Positions 26,001 to 38,900 of a stretch of 64,000 nt of DNA are shown piece after piece. Under the pieces are notes generated by a model. It was not told where the DNA came from. It worked only from the letters and a program-made list of their open reading frames with translations, and did not search any database. Origin of the DNA: Trichoplax sp. H2 (lineage: Eukaryota; Placozoa; Uniplacotomia; Trichoplacea); contig NOWV01000251.1 in the NCBI GenBank assembly GCA_003344405.1, forward strand, positions 25,973-89,972, given 5' to 3'. A program made the position numbers and the translations under genes. How positions within the stretch are numbered: position 1 is the stretch's first letter; each line of letters opens with the position of its first letter.

Positions 26001-29000
26001 AAACCCGTCAAGGTAAAAAAAAGATTAAACTGAACTTTCAATTCGCAATTAGCTATTGAAGATTAACATAAAATGAGAACATTTTTATTTTTAACACAGA
26101 CCATAAATATCATTTACAACGAACAATTTTATCATATCATGTAGACATTACAAACATGAATATGATCGAAATATTTGGTTCAACTTACAGGTTTCGCAAG
26201 TTAGGCATTACTCCTAGAAACTGCAAATTCTTCAAGTTATTACGTTCTAAATTTCTAATGATATTTTCTCATAATTAGACAGAAATATCGTGTTTCATTC
26301 TTTGCAATGATCTCTTTATGCTCGCAAAACATATAAACATATATCATAAAGTATATTAAATTAACTATTACTAGTTCTATTGATCTCCAAGATTCTATTT
26401 TGACTTTACTAAGCTAAACTTCAATGGAATCATTGTGTTTCCAAATGGCTTATAAAAATGTAATAAACTAAAGCGATGCATTTATTGGATTGCTGTAATA
26501 GCAATTTTGCTATTGAACTAAATCTTTTGCAGCTAATTTTAATTTTACTTTAATACATATCACATCTTTATTTAGAAATTATGAAAAGAAATTGCTTACA
26601 AAGTTTGCAGGTTAGGTAATCCTAGCGAAAAGGCATCCTTCTCAACCTTCTCTAATAGGCAATGATTCATAATTCTAAAGTAGCAAAACATGGTTTGATT
26701 AGTTCTTGTTCTAATCCAATTTGTCTCAGGTTTCGTCCATTTGCAAATTATTTGTCCACTTAGCTATTGATTTGTCACTCAGTATTAGTTACTACTTTAA
26801 AATTCCCTCACAGTTTGGTTAAATTCCTTAATTTAGAAAATGCAAAACGACATAAATTCGATATCGGATTATTGGATAAACTCCTATACCAAAAAATAAG
26901 AATAAATGATATTATATTTAAGACCATGTGGTAAACTATATGTATATTCTATAATTTATGATAGCTAACACTTTAGAAATCGTGCAAACTACATATTCGG
27001 CCCAATGTAATTTCTTTATCGTTCATAATTTATACTATTTTTGAACTGCCTTACAAATGGAACTTACAACGTTTGCAAATTTATCAGGTTGCTAAAGCTT
27101 CGTGGTTGTATCCTCGAAATGAAATTTCCCCGTAGGCTGCTATAGTAATAGTATTGAGTTGATGAATGGCTAGTTAGCTAGTATTAAATATTTACCTTCA
27201 GTCTAACGTAATAGTAATTTAGCGTTTACTTTAGTAACTTAGGAAAGTTAAATAAATATCTAAAGGGGATGCAGAATCACATTGATTCGATCATTTTATC
27301 GTCATAATTAATGAGGTCCACAGTTCTATTTCATGCAATAGCATTCACTTTTAATTAATATAACTAAGAAGCAAATTAAATTAAGAATATGCTGATTCAC
27401 TCCTAGGGTTGTATATATATATTCTGGTATCATTTGCTCGATATATATAAATTATAACACGTTAAGGTTTCATTTTCAACTAACAGAAGTTATAGTTATC
27501 TGTTTAATACTCTAGCTAGCTAGTTCTGTATATGAACCTCAGTTGATACGCAAAATTTGCTATGCAAAACATTTAAATAATTCCGAAATAAATAGATGAT
27601 ATGTATTTATCATCAACTAACAGGATAACAATAGACAGCAGCTTGAGAATCAAATTAGCTAGTAGTCTAGCAATAAATTAAGTTTTGTATGAAATTCCAA
27701 CTAACAGGTATGTTAAATTGCTAAGATGCTTAGGAAATAATTCTCTGGAAAGATAAGTAAACCGATTGTTTGCTAATTCTCTAAAATGTTAAAGAAAACA
27801 TAAATGAATAATGAATATGCACATATAACGACCGTTTCATCAATTTTATCTAAGACTAATATCATTATGCTATCTTACAATTTATTAAGTCCTGTCATCC
27901 CTTGAAATGCATCTGGATTGATATAATCAATTAAATTGTCCTTGAGATCGCTATCAGTGTACCAGAAAACATATTGGCATAGATTAAATTTATGAAAGAA
28001 ATAAAGATTCTTAATAGAGGGTATTGATAGACTGCAGAAATACTTTCTCGAATTGATTATTAGAGATTAAGATACATTCGTACATGAAAAAGATAGAAGA
28101 TGAGTTATAAAACGCTAAGCGACCAATTTGCTTAAATCGATTTTTGTGTAACCCTCTGAAATACAAATAGCCATACATTAAGTTACTAAATTTTATTTAT
28201 GCCGAATAAATATTAGCCACCATTCATCTTTCTATCTTTCCCAGAAATCTTTAGTTTGTAATACCATCAGTTTAGTTAAGTAAGTGATTAGTTCAATACT
28301 TACAAATACTGCAGTTTCGGAACAACATGAAAGATATTGCCATCAATATTAGAAATTCTGTTTCCGTCTAGTCTTCTAATTTAAGCAACCAAATTGCTTA
28401 GACAAATTTAATGAAACCTGTAAATGATTTCATTAAAATAAAAACTTACAAAGAAGTCAATTCCTTTAATCCCTTTAGAGCGTAACGGTGAATGCTCCGA
28501 ATTTGATTTGTCCTCAGAGAACTATAGATTGAAGAAGACATTAAAAATAGCTGCAATCATTCTCTATAATATTATACAGACTCCTAGAGAAAATAATTGT
28601 ACAGCTTTTAAATGGAGCCTAAAATTAGTATAACCAATTGTCAAAACAAAGACTCTAATCTTTTCCTAAACATTTTTGGCATTGACATATCTTACAGAAT
28701 CTGTAAGTTCTTCAAGTTAAAAAATTGATTTTGATGTAGACTTAAAATCGCATTTTCGTCTAAATATCTAAATGTTAACGAAGGAGGATAGCATTAAATG
28801 ATTGAACTGTAAATGAACAAAATACTTCCTAGAAATAGCTTTATCAGATCTTTCTTTGGTATTCAATCAAGATCATGGCAATATCTAAGCCTATAAATTG
28901 ATGTTTACTCACAATCGATTTAATCTTCTCATATTATGAGTTATTTTGTTATTGAAATGCTCCAGTTGCATCATTTGTAAATGTCTATTTTATGAAGGAA

Positions 29001-32000
29001 AGATTGAAGATAACAATTTAATCATGCAGAGCCAGAGCAAAACTGTAATAACAATTAATAAACATACAATTTAGCTAAAACTGGTACATTCATAATTGTT
29101 TCTTGGATGGAAAAACTTGTATTCGCAAGTTTACTATGCAAATTATATAAATAATAAGTTAGACACTTAGAATCATATAAAATTTCCCATTGGCTTTAAT
29201 TATTCTCTAGCTAAAACAAAAATGTCAGAGGATGTATTGAGAGCCGAAACTATCGTAGTTTGACATTGTCGCAATAACTTACAGGATGGAAAGCTTAGGC
29301 AAATCAGAGAATGCTCGACCAGATGTATTGGTTAAAGGGTTGAATGCTAAAATTCTAGTAAAATAGAAAAATTATTATCATAAATGGAGCTGATATAAGT
29401 CAAAGGTGAAAAATTATCTCGCTGCTCGTCTTGCAAGATAGTTGATAATGCCTCAGCTCGTGAATTAGTGAGCATTTATCTCTAATTTGCATATCATGAC
29501 AATATTTGATATTGAATGATTTGCAGGACGTTTAGTTTAATTTTCATCGAACCATATACAGAGAAAAATTTTATATATATGTAGCATCTTAATAATGTTT
29601 CCTTTGTGCACTGGCGAAATCGTGATAAAATTCCATAAAAATTTTTCATCGTATTTATAGCGTTTAACCATACTTATTTGATCTTAACGAGATAGTTAGC
29701 ATTCTAATATAACTGAAGAAAATACCGAAATCTTGTTACATCCTTTTGCGTCCAATTTTAAATATGCCGTTTACTACTTTATCAAGAATCTAAGTACCAT
29801 AACGATTTACTCACATATGCGTGAGACCAGGCAAACGCTGAAAGGCGATATTCGATATAGTAACGATGTTATTGTGACCAAGAAATCTGTAGTGATTAAT
29901 TATGCAATTATTTTACAAGTTGAATTTCAAGGGTGAGAGAAATAAAGTTGTCGACTTACAGCCTATTCACATTAGGATAAGCTCGAAAGGAATTGTCTTT
30001 AATCACTTTGACGCTTGTAAAGCGAAACATTCTAGAGGGAAAACATTGTCTAATTAAGTACTCGCACAAGATTATTTTCTATTAATTAACATATTCTTGA
30101 CTTTTTCCGATTACAGAAATCCTTCCTATTAAAATGCCCCCAAATAGGAGACATTTCAATTTACTACCGATAAATATTGCGTAAATAATTTTTCCTTATT
30201 TTAGTTTAAGGTAGTTTTGTAATCACATCCTAGTTTTAATATAGGGTAGCTTTATTATCACATATTCATGAGCTAATGCCTTACGTACAATACATGGCAA
30301 TAATCATAGGCTGCACCAGCAGTTTCTGGAACCTCTGTAATTTTTTTACCCATGCAAATGACGAGATTTTCTCGACATGTGCAATGTGGAGGGCAGGCTA
30401 AGTTAACAAATAAAAATAATTGGTAGCAAGAAATAAAAGCTCTTCAAATTTCGAGAATTTGGATTGAAAATCTACAGGCGACTCACATCCGCAATGGAGT
30501 TCAGTTATCCGATTTCTGATACAAAAATCCCATTCGATATCGGCACATTCCAGCAGTTGGCTTTCATTGCCATTGCAATGAATACGTTGTAAGGCAATCG
30601 GATTATACCCCAATGATGTCTTATTGACAGAATCTTCCTCAGGATAGCCATAACTCAGTGCAGTATCGTAACCTAATTGTTTGCAAGCAACCATTGCTTC
30701 AGTGATGAGAAAGTTATCGTAACATATGGAAAACCATTGGCTGTTAAAATAAATAACTGGATATCCGCGAGTTTTTGCGACACGGCTAAATGTTTCACTG
30801 TTTTGATAGCTGCCCGATTTAAATTTAATAAGTCTTAAACTGCCGTCCGCGTGTGGACCTAAAATTTTTTAATTGAATAATATGAATTATTCTGTAAGGT
30901 AAATATGAAATAGATATAGAATTAACTTATAACTAAATTATTCTCCTAATCCATTTTATAGCAAAGCCTTATGAGATGGCCGTAGTATTTGTAGTTGATT
31001 AGAAATTCGTTACAGGAAATAGATATTTAGAATATTCCATCTACATGCGTAAAATTTTGTTTTACATAATTTTCTTTGCATCTTACCATACTGACAGAAT
31101 GAACCATCGTAACCTGGTGCACAAGCACATCGAAAACTTGATCCAATTTTAATACAAGTTGCGTTATTGATGCACAAATTTTGATATCTCTTGCAGTAGT
31201 TGGTTTCTGCTCTCATTTAATCAAAGTATTTCAAACGAATTTCAAATTACTGATCAAACTATTCAAGTTCTGTTAAATAATTAACAATGGCACTAATATG
31301 TACATAATATAATAATTTAAGGATAACATAACAATATGTAATAATTAAACAATATAATAATATATGATAATATACTTGTACATGTCAATCGTGCTAGATC
31401 TTAAAGTATAGCAAATTCGAGAAATTACCTATATCACAATTTTGACCAGTATAGCCAATTAAACATTTACATACGTAGGCTGTACCATTTGCATTTGCAT
31501 TGAAGCAAAGTCCATTAACACAAGGATTAGACAGACATGCTGAGCCTAAATAATAAATAATTTTGCGGTTCTGTTAATGAACTCCTATTATAATCTGTAT
31601 AAATGTAAGTTGATTTATTTGTATCATTAACAGGAAGAAAGCTTGAAAGTAGACGGTAGCACTATTAAATCTTAAAGCTGATAGAGAAAGGATTAAAAAA
31701 TATCTAAAATATTAATCTTCTAAATTTTCTAAATGCCAATAGCAGGTTAGACTGTACTATATGAAGCAGCTGATATCTATGATCGGAGGATTAAATTTAT
31801 ATGCATGTGTAGGTAGAGATTTTTAAAAGAACGATTACAAATAAAACGTTGATCTTCGAACTAGAAGTAGCGTATTCTTTATTCTGTACAAGTATAAGTT
31901 AAAAGAATTCTGGTCGCTACAATATAAGTAAATTTATTATGGTAAGTTTATTATAAGTCTTTACTCCATCTTACCTGAACAGATAGCGTAAACAGTATTA

Positions 32001-34876
32001 CGAGAGGTACAATACGAAGTCAACATTCCTTCTTGCCATGGTAAGCATTTACTTAAAATATCGATGTCTCCATCAGCAACACATATGAAGGGAATATTGA
32101 CGTAAGGCTCAATACTTGGTCGAACATCATACAAGCGCATTCCTAGACCACACATTTTCTGTCCCACAGATTTAGCGATAGCTTGCCCAATTCTTTTATA
32201 TGCTATATTACTTATGCGATATATGGAGTTCCAGCAAATTTTCGACCACGACGTTCCGGAATATATTTGAACGGTTCCATAAGTCCCATCTAAACTGTCT
32301 ACGATTTTGAATGTACCCGGAATAATAGCTATTGGATAGTAAATGAAATGACAGACACCATGAGTACACACATGAGTGCAATTATTCCCGCAACTAAAAC
32401 TTGTTGCGTGCCTCTATTATATCTACTCATGCAACGCGGCAATACTACTCTAATATGCGTATTGATAGTTAGAATTTGTTATAAACAGGTTTCCATAATC
32501 ACTGAATAATTACTGAATAACTTTACTAAGTTTGTTGCCAGCAATACTCTCATGCCTGATTTCATGAATCTTGATGATCGCCAGAAGCTCAATAGAATAC
32601 TATAATTTATGTTTTGGTAAAAATAATATAATTACAAATCCTTTTACAAAGCGAAATAGGCGCTTAGAAGAGGTATTTGTGGCATAACGACTAAACTTGT
32701 TAGATTCAGGAAAGAATGATCATCTTCTGATAATTATTTATAAACTGATAGACAAACTTAATGGTTCAAGTCTTACCTAATCGTATTATTACCTCATGTA
32801 AAGAAATATTAATATGATGATGATATATTAAAAATTACTTTTAATTCACTGCGTTGAATTTAACGAGGATATTAAAACTATAAGTAAATATACTTTGGTT
32901 CAAGATAACATAATACAGGAAAACTGCAAATGGCGAAGAATACGGGTATATTTTAATCTTCTTAGGATACTAAACATAAACAAGTAAAAAATGTAGGCAT
33001 AGTAAGTTGCTTTATAGTTACTTACTATTGGCCAAATTAGAAACTTTAAAGTAAGCAAAAATATTTTGTTTCAGGATAGTATAATATAGAGAAAATTAGA
33101 ATGGTAAAGAATGCCTGTATTCGATTCTATCGATGATATGAAGTATAAATTTAAAAACATATTGCAAATTATTTCTTGATTACTTAATTTTGGCGAAATT
33201 TGAAACTTTAAAGTAAGCAAATACACTTTGTTTCATAATAGCATGCTTTTTAAGAAAATTAGAAATATCAAAGAATTTGTGTACATTCTAATCTACTTAG
33301 GGTACAAAATTAAAAAAAAAATTTTAAATGTGCAATAAATTGCTTTACGATTACTTAATATCGGTGCAATCAGAAATTTTAAAGAACTAAAATACGTATT
33401 CTGAAATTTATTTATGCAAGAAATAGACACATATTATGATGGTAGTTAGGGCAAAGATATTTTTAGTTGGATCCCAACATTGAAGTTTAAGGTACATCAA
33501 GGTTATGGTAGGCTAACTTGGAAAGTTCCTTACCTTCGGAGCAATTCTTTTTGAATCCACCGTCCTTACAGCGACATATATAATCGTTAGCTTTATTATA
33601 GCAAGTAGCATTGGCATCACAAGGATTAGAAGCGCAATAATTATATCCTAAAAATAGAATAGATTTCAGATTATCGGATTTTCGAGATGAAGGAGAAAAC
33701 ACAGTCATTTTAGTCCATAAATGAAACGATTTGCTTTTATCTGTAAAAATGCTAGACATAATTGCAAATGTTTTACTTGCTGATGGCTAAGTGACTTTTA
33801 TAGCCACAAGTTTAATGACTAGACTCTATTTTTGGACATTTCAAAAATGTTTAGCTATATATATTGCAAAGATGATGATTATCAAATAATACATATCTAA
33901 TTAAACTTTTAACTGTTAGAAACTATATTTGTATCACTGAAAATAGCAAAGTTTTTATTTATGCATGTACGAGTTGAAATCTATAGCATCTAGGAAAAAG
34001 TATATATTTTCTTTCTCTAATATTTTAGCCAATCTAAGAAGCTAACTACGCGAATTCGATCAATAGATGAGGATACGTTGTTATATTTTTGTATTTCTAA
34101 TACTGTATCTATTTATGTATACTTTACTAACCCATTGATCTAGCTCAGTGTTTCCAAATTATTCATTAATAATTCATACATTTAATTGAAATCAAAAGTA
34201 TTGTTGTAGTGAAATTGTTACAATCACTAAGTTAGATCTTAAAAAATATCAATTTCTAATTATCTTCAATATCGTGATTGATGGCAACATAATATATTAA
34301 ATTAATCTAGGCTTAATTTAGCTGAATTAGAGAATACACTGATAAGAATACTCCACTTTGTTTATTTCAATTTTTCGGAAAATGAGTTGATATGTTAATT
34401 AATTACTGATCGATATTAGAAGCGCTTTTATAAGCTGCGTGTTTAAGACTTACATAAACTTTCATCTTAGAAACGACTGGAATAATAAGAAATTTAAAAT
34501 AACTAGTAGTAGTAATAAGTAGTAACGATTAATTAAGATATATTACCCATGCATATAACTCCAACGTCTTCTGTATGTGAACATGTGCAATAGAAACTGT
34601 GACCCCAGTTACTACGGTTGCATTCCAAAATATGGCTTTCGTAACCAGTAGGACAAGCGATCCAATTAAGCCAAATTATTCCTTGTCCCATAGCAAACTC
34701 TGGACAGCAAAAATCTGCTTTCTCATATCCAAGTTGTCGGCAAATTACATCGGCTTCCTTTTGGCTAAACCCTCTACCGCAAACTGTTCCCCATATTCCT
34801 TTGTAATAAACTTCAATACGTCCTTCGTGAGGATTTCTTCCATCGACGAGGCGCAAACTGCCATCCGATAGGGTAA
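18841..34876 (-). CDS. Large SRCR/EGF/LRR rhodopsin-class receptor (LGR, relaxin-receptor-like), 5'-partial
   Basis: A spliced gene read right to left. Ectodomain exons: SRCR (34547-34876), EGF (33534-33647), a diverged SRCR (31975-32393), EGF (31439-31545), EGF (31087-31209), SRCR (30487-30858), LRRNT (30289-30397). Then come 26 single-repeat LRR exons (20731-30031) and one exon with the hinge, seven helices and tail (18841-20029, TAG stop 18841-18843). Relaxin-type LGRs bind peptide ligands through the LRRs and signal through G proteins at the plasma membrane. Phases agree from the SRCR exon through LRRNT and LRRs to the 7TM exon, whose hinge reads GYFCCIVPAKIKEC. 7TM hallmarks are GIDRYICIVYPF (DRY), CWLPFYF in helix 6 and NPFLY in helix 7. 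The junction between 33534 and 32393 does not fit in phase, so an exon is probably missed there. The start and signal peptide were not found. Two adjacent genes remain possible, but only upstream of 32393. Confidence 0.82.
20731..30031 (-). other. Array of 26 single-LRR exons
   Basis: Each exon is about 66-90 nt. It begins with one base after AG and ends CT or TT before GTAAG/GTGAG/GTTAG, so all introns share one phase and each exon is one repeat. Starts of the exons (left edge, plus coordinates): about 20731, 21815, 22161, 22706, 22977, 23337, 23719, 24068, 24786, 24931, 25090, 25580, 26190, 26600, 26817, 27065, 27697, 27885, 28305, 28447, 28696, 28933, 29069, 29282, 29818 and 29960. Typical repeats are YLDENAILSLHQNQFFNLKN, SLRTNQIRSIHRYALKGLKE and NLAENKLKTLQYDNFKALPG. 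Some units are divergent, for example the 29-residue repeat at about 23337-23425. Confidence 0.85.
30289..30397 (-). other. LRR N-terminal cap exon
   Basis: Encodes CPPHCTCRENLVICMGKKI, the four-cysteine LRRNT pattern, followed by TEVPETAGAAYDYCHVL. It links the SRCR exon upstream (phase 1, GGAT before GTGAGT) with the first LRR exon (29960-30031). The usable donor is GTACGT after CATGTATT. Confidence 0.85.
30487..34876 (-). other. SRCR and EGF ectodomain exons
   Basis: Three SRCR-type exons and three EGF-type exons. 34547-34876 is a good SRCR (GSLRLVDGR, GIWGTVCGRGFSQKEADVIC, RQLGY, SHILECNRSNWGH, GVICMG). 33534-33647 is an EGF (CASNPCDANATCYN, CRCKDGG). 31975-32393 is a diverged SRCR (GTYGTVQIYSGTSWSKIC, VYAICSG). 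31439-31545 is an EGF (CLSNPCVNGLCFN, CKCLIGYTGQNC). 31087-31209 is an EGF (CKRYQNLCINNATC, CACAPGYDGSFC). 30487-30858 is an SRCR (GSLRLIKFKSGSY, MVACKQLGYD, LLECADIEWDFC). Most exons are phase 1 on both sides, which is typical of shuffled extracellular modules. Confidence 0.88.
32800..33410. repeat. Intronic minisatellite, about 165-175 bp unit, about four copies
   Basis: Units share GAAACTTTAAAGTAAGCAAA, then TTTGTTTCA, GAAAATTAGAAAT, AAAGAAT, and TTGCAAATTA with GATTACTTA. Recognisable starts are near 32870 (most diverged), 33045, 33208 and 33375 (partial). It lies in the intron where the exon phase on either side does not match. Confidence 0.65.
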
Positions 34877-35463
34877 CTAAGAAATAACATTATAACATCT
34901 CATTAAATATCATTTAATTTCATATCGTATCATTTTGAAGCTAACAATAAGATAAAAGCCAACTAGGAACTCAAGGTCATTTTCATAGTTATTTATTGAG
35001 TATGATCATTCTTCTCAACGAATTGCAGTGAGTGTAAGCCAAGAATTATTCCTGTGTATCACGATTTATTAACTTTCTAGCCTTACTCGATAAAAAAATG
35101 TAAATTATAAATTATATAAACAAATGAGTTAAAAACCTAATATTTCATCATTTAATGACAAGACAACTAATTACGGATTAAAGAGCAGCAATTTAATTTT
35201 TTTTACCCCATTTTCTGCAGCTAGTTGATTAGAAAATTTATAAAATAAATTATAAATTAATTAATGAAGTTTGAATCTGTCATCTTATCATTTAATGACA
35301 GAAAAAATAAATATAGTCAAGCAGTTTTACAATTTTTAGCCAATTTTCTGTTGCAATTTAATCAGGAAAGTTTCTAAGGTATATTATAGACTATTGGAGT
35401 TCAAAATTTATGTTCTATCATTTAATGGGAGATTAACTACATATTAATAAGTGGCTATTCAAT
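34855..35463. repeat. First copy of a duplicated contig end (left of the gap)
   Basis: From AAACTGCCATCCGATAGGGT this segment is the same as 35484-35948 apart from a few single-base differences (for example CAAGGTCATT against CAAGGTCGTT) and a 144-bp segment present only here. It includes the 5' end of the outermost SRCR exon. It most probably represents two alleles placed side by side. Confidence 0.85.
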
Positions 35464-35483
35464 NNNNNNNNNNNNNNNNNNNN
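35464..35483. other. Assembly gap (20 N)
   Basis: Exactly twenty undetermined bases. Because both flanks carry the same sequence in the same orientation, the gap is most likely a placeholder between overlapping contigs rather than missing DNA. Confidence 0.95.
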
Positions 35484-35948
35484 AAACTGCCATCCGATAG
35501 GGTAACTAAGAAATAACATTATAACATCTCATTAAATATCATTTAATTTCATATCGTATCATTTTGAAGCTAACAATAAGATAAAAGCCAACTAGGAACT
35601 CAAGGTCGTTTTCATAGTTATTTATTGAGTATGATCATTCTTCTCAACGAATTGTAGTGAGTATAAGCCAAGAATTATTCCTGTGTATCACGATTTATTA
35701 ACTTTCTAGCCTTACTCGATAAAAAAATGTAAATTATAAATTAATTAATGAAGTTTGAACCTGTCATCTTATCATTTAATGACAGAAAAAATAAATATAA
35801 TCAAGCAGTTTTACAATTTTTAGCCAATTTTCTGTTGCAATTTTATCAGGAAAGTTTCTAAGGTATATTATAGACTATTGGAGTTCAAAATTTTATGTTC
35901 TATCATTTAATGGCAGATTAACTACATATTAATAAGTGGCTATTCAAT
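35484..35948. repeat. Second copy of the duplicated contig end (right of the gap)
   Basis: It repeats 34855-35463 but lacks one 144-bp unit between two AAATTATAAATTA direct repeats. The locus itself is a diverged minisatellite with units near 130-140 bp containing ATCATTTAATGACAG and TTTTAGCCAATTTTCTG; further decayed units continue to about 36210. Confidence 0.85.
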
Positions 35949-38900
35949 TCTTTTAGCCCAATTTCCGAAGCGATTCGATCCAAAAAGTTTATATTGTTCT
36001 ACTGGCTGTATTATGAATTAATTAATTACCATTTTTTTTTAATATTTACATAGTAATTTTTTTCTACTACTGTATAAATAACTTATTTCACAGATTCTTG
36101 AAGGTGCAATGCTTTGTATCAATTGCTCGATGGCAAAAGGGTTTAAGTTTTATGAGTTACTATCAATTTTTAGCTCTTTTCTGTACCTGATCAGGAAATT
36201 TTATCTCACTCCACGAGTTATTATGTATTTAAATAGTTGCTGTATATCACTACTTAAAATTGTTTTACTGTTATTTTAAAATTATCTTATCTCATACATT
36301 TCTGCTGAAAGGTCTGCACATTAAACTTATGAATAATTAACTAAGCTGACAATCATAATTATACTGCCTGATTCTTATAATGTTTAATACTAACCGTTAT
36401 CCAATAGCAAATTTAAATTAATGTTTTTATCAGAGTAATTCCAAGAGGATGTAGAATTTTCGAATAAATACATTTGATGGAAAGGCTTTTCAAATTCTTT
36501 TGATGTTGCTGTTAAAGATCATAAACAATTTTAAGATTTAATATTCTTAATTCCAATCTAACTATGAATATTTCAAGAAATAAAACTTAACATTATCGCA
36601 ATTAACTAATTTAATTGTCATATTTTACGTGATGGCCTATAAACCTAAATTGATTGATCGCTGCTGATTAATCTATATAGAGTTAAGTTTTAGAAATAAA
36701 TTTCCACTTAGTAATAAAGTGGCTTTAAATCAAACCAAACAATTTGTTGACAGATCCAATGCTGGCTTAGATTTTATTGCCTATTTAGAGTTATAAGCTG
36801 AATTTTTTAACATAAGGTTAAACGGAAAATATTACTGAAAGTGCTTACAACTCCAGGAATGCTTTATTTAAGTATTCATTCTTCAGATAGCCCTATTTCG
36901 AAATCTGAATCAACTTAACTCTATGTGATCCTATAAAATATTTCGCATCGCTTGGAAAGAAACTATGACAAACTAAAACGTATCAATTATAAAAGAAATA
37001 AATTACCCTTATTCTACATGAAGATCAAAGCCGAGAATTCATTGTCACCTCCAAAAAAGATTAATGCAATTTATAAACAAGTTGATTATCCAATTATTTA
37101 TGTATGTGCATCAATATTTTTGAGGCATTCTCTTTTCAAAGATGTAAAAATAAATAGAAAAATAAAAACAGTACTGTCTTAAACTCTCAATTTTAATTAA
37201 GGCCTCTATCTAATAAATTAAATAAAGAGATAAATACCTTAACGGTCCTACTAGATAAAAGAATTTCTATGTTAAAATATGGACCATACATAATTGTATT
37301 TTTATCCTTGAGGAAGATATTTTGCTAAAACTATAGGTTAGTAATGTGGTCGAATGTTTCGAAAAAGTAATTTTTAAGCAAAATTAAATTACAATAACTT
37401 ATTAAATAAGTAGTTTTCGATTGTGCTACTACGCTAAAAATTGTTTGAAAGACAGAATATATAGTGTATGGGAAAGTTCTCATTGCTTTATTTACTTACT
37501 TAAGAAAAGTGTCTCTTTAACGACAAATGAACAAACACTCCTATGTTGCAATCTTATTTTCGTTCCTGTCTGTACGCAAATATCAAAACTCATCTAAAAA
37601 AATCTATAAAATAACAAGATTCAGCCCAGATACTGTCGAAAACGTAATGGCTTTCGTAATTTATGGACTCTTTCTATACTATTTGAGTGATTAAATGACC
37701 AGAACTGGCGGGCTTGAGGTTATTTTGACAATCGAGTTCTCTATTCTTTGAATTGTAGCTTAATTCCAAGAAATCTAGTACAGTATTCTATTTAACGAAC
37801 GATCTAATTGAAATTCAGTGATTATTTACGTCTATCCTTGATATTCTCACAACTTTAAAGCTACAACCTCATATTAATAGAATATAATTACTGATGCATT
37901 TATGTTAATTTACGAAAATGATAATAATAGGCAAACATCGACTGCATTGTTTCTAGGATGTAATCAATTCGCTAATATGTTATTACTGCATTTAGAAAAT
38001 ATTGAACTGTTAATTAATTCATAGTTATATAACCATCAACAATCCACATTAGCGAAAATATTTACGCCAAAATTGAAAAATGCGAATTTAGCAACATATC
38101 ATTTAGAAATCATCACCATAGGACATGTGGAATAAACCGGAAAACTAATTTAATGAATATGAAGCTCTAAGGTACGGACGGTAGCTATGGTGCGACTATA
38201 TATAGAAGTTGCGTAATCTTGGTATAAAGCTTTGCTACAAAAGAAATTGTATTATAGTTTCCGTGAAAATACTAATACGGAAAATATTGCATAGCACTGT
38301 AAGTATTCTCACGAGGAGCAAGATTACGATTATTTATTAATTATTCCGTAAACAATTATAATAAATCGACTACTGCGACATGCTAATTATTAAAATTGAG
38401 TAAAATTATGTTCTTTTCATAATAGTAATAATAGTGCTTTGTTCTTTCTATCTATTTTGATAGAGCCAGCGATAGGAACGTTAAAATGAAATTAATTAGG
38501 TTTGTTAAACCTGTTAATTAATCCGAGCCTAGTTTTACTTATCAAGGCAGAAATATCGTACCAATGGCAGAGTAATCAATTGCGATCTAGTCGAGATATA
38601 CAGCTGGTGATAAGATATGATTTTATAGCTGAATCGATACGAGATCGATTTTAGGATAATGAAGGATAATAAGTAAGTGAACGTTGAATTGCAGATATTT
38701 TCAGAAGAAAAATGATTATTTTCCAATTCTCGATATTTAAAACGAAATGATTTAATAGATTTATTATATCCTATAGTAGTTGCTTAACTTGTTGTCATTT
38801 TATTCCATCTAATTGGAACGTTTAGCAACCTAATAAGTAGTATCAAAATAAGAAATCGTATCAGATCCGTTAATTGATTTACCGCTTATAATATGTGAGA

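Noticed and set aside
27600-27670. A possible extra LRR exon (minus strand, LLANLILKLLSIVIL)
   Set aside because: Acceptor and donor-like sites exist but the piece is only about 15 codons and lacks the LRR asparagine and phenylalanine spacing.
34599-34871. Plus-strand 90-codon frame
   Set aside because: Antisense to a clear SRCR exon.
34855-35948. Possible real tandem duplication of the SRCR exon
   Set aside because: The second copy begins inside the exon directly after the N gap, and identity extends into intron sequence with allele-like differences; an assembly artefact explains it better.
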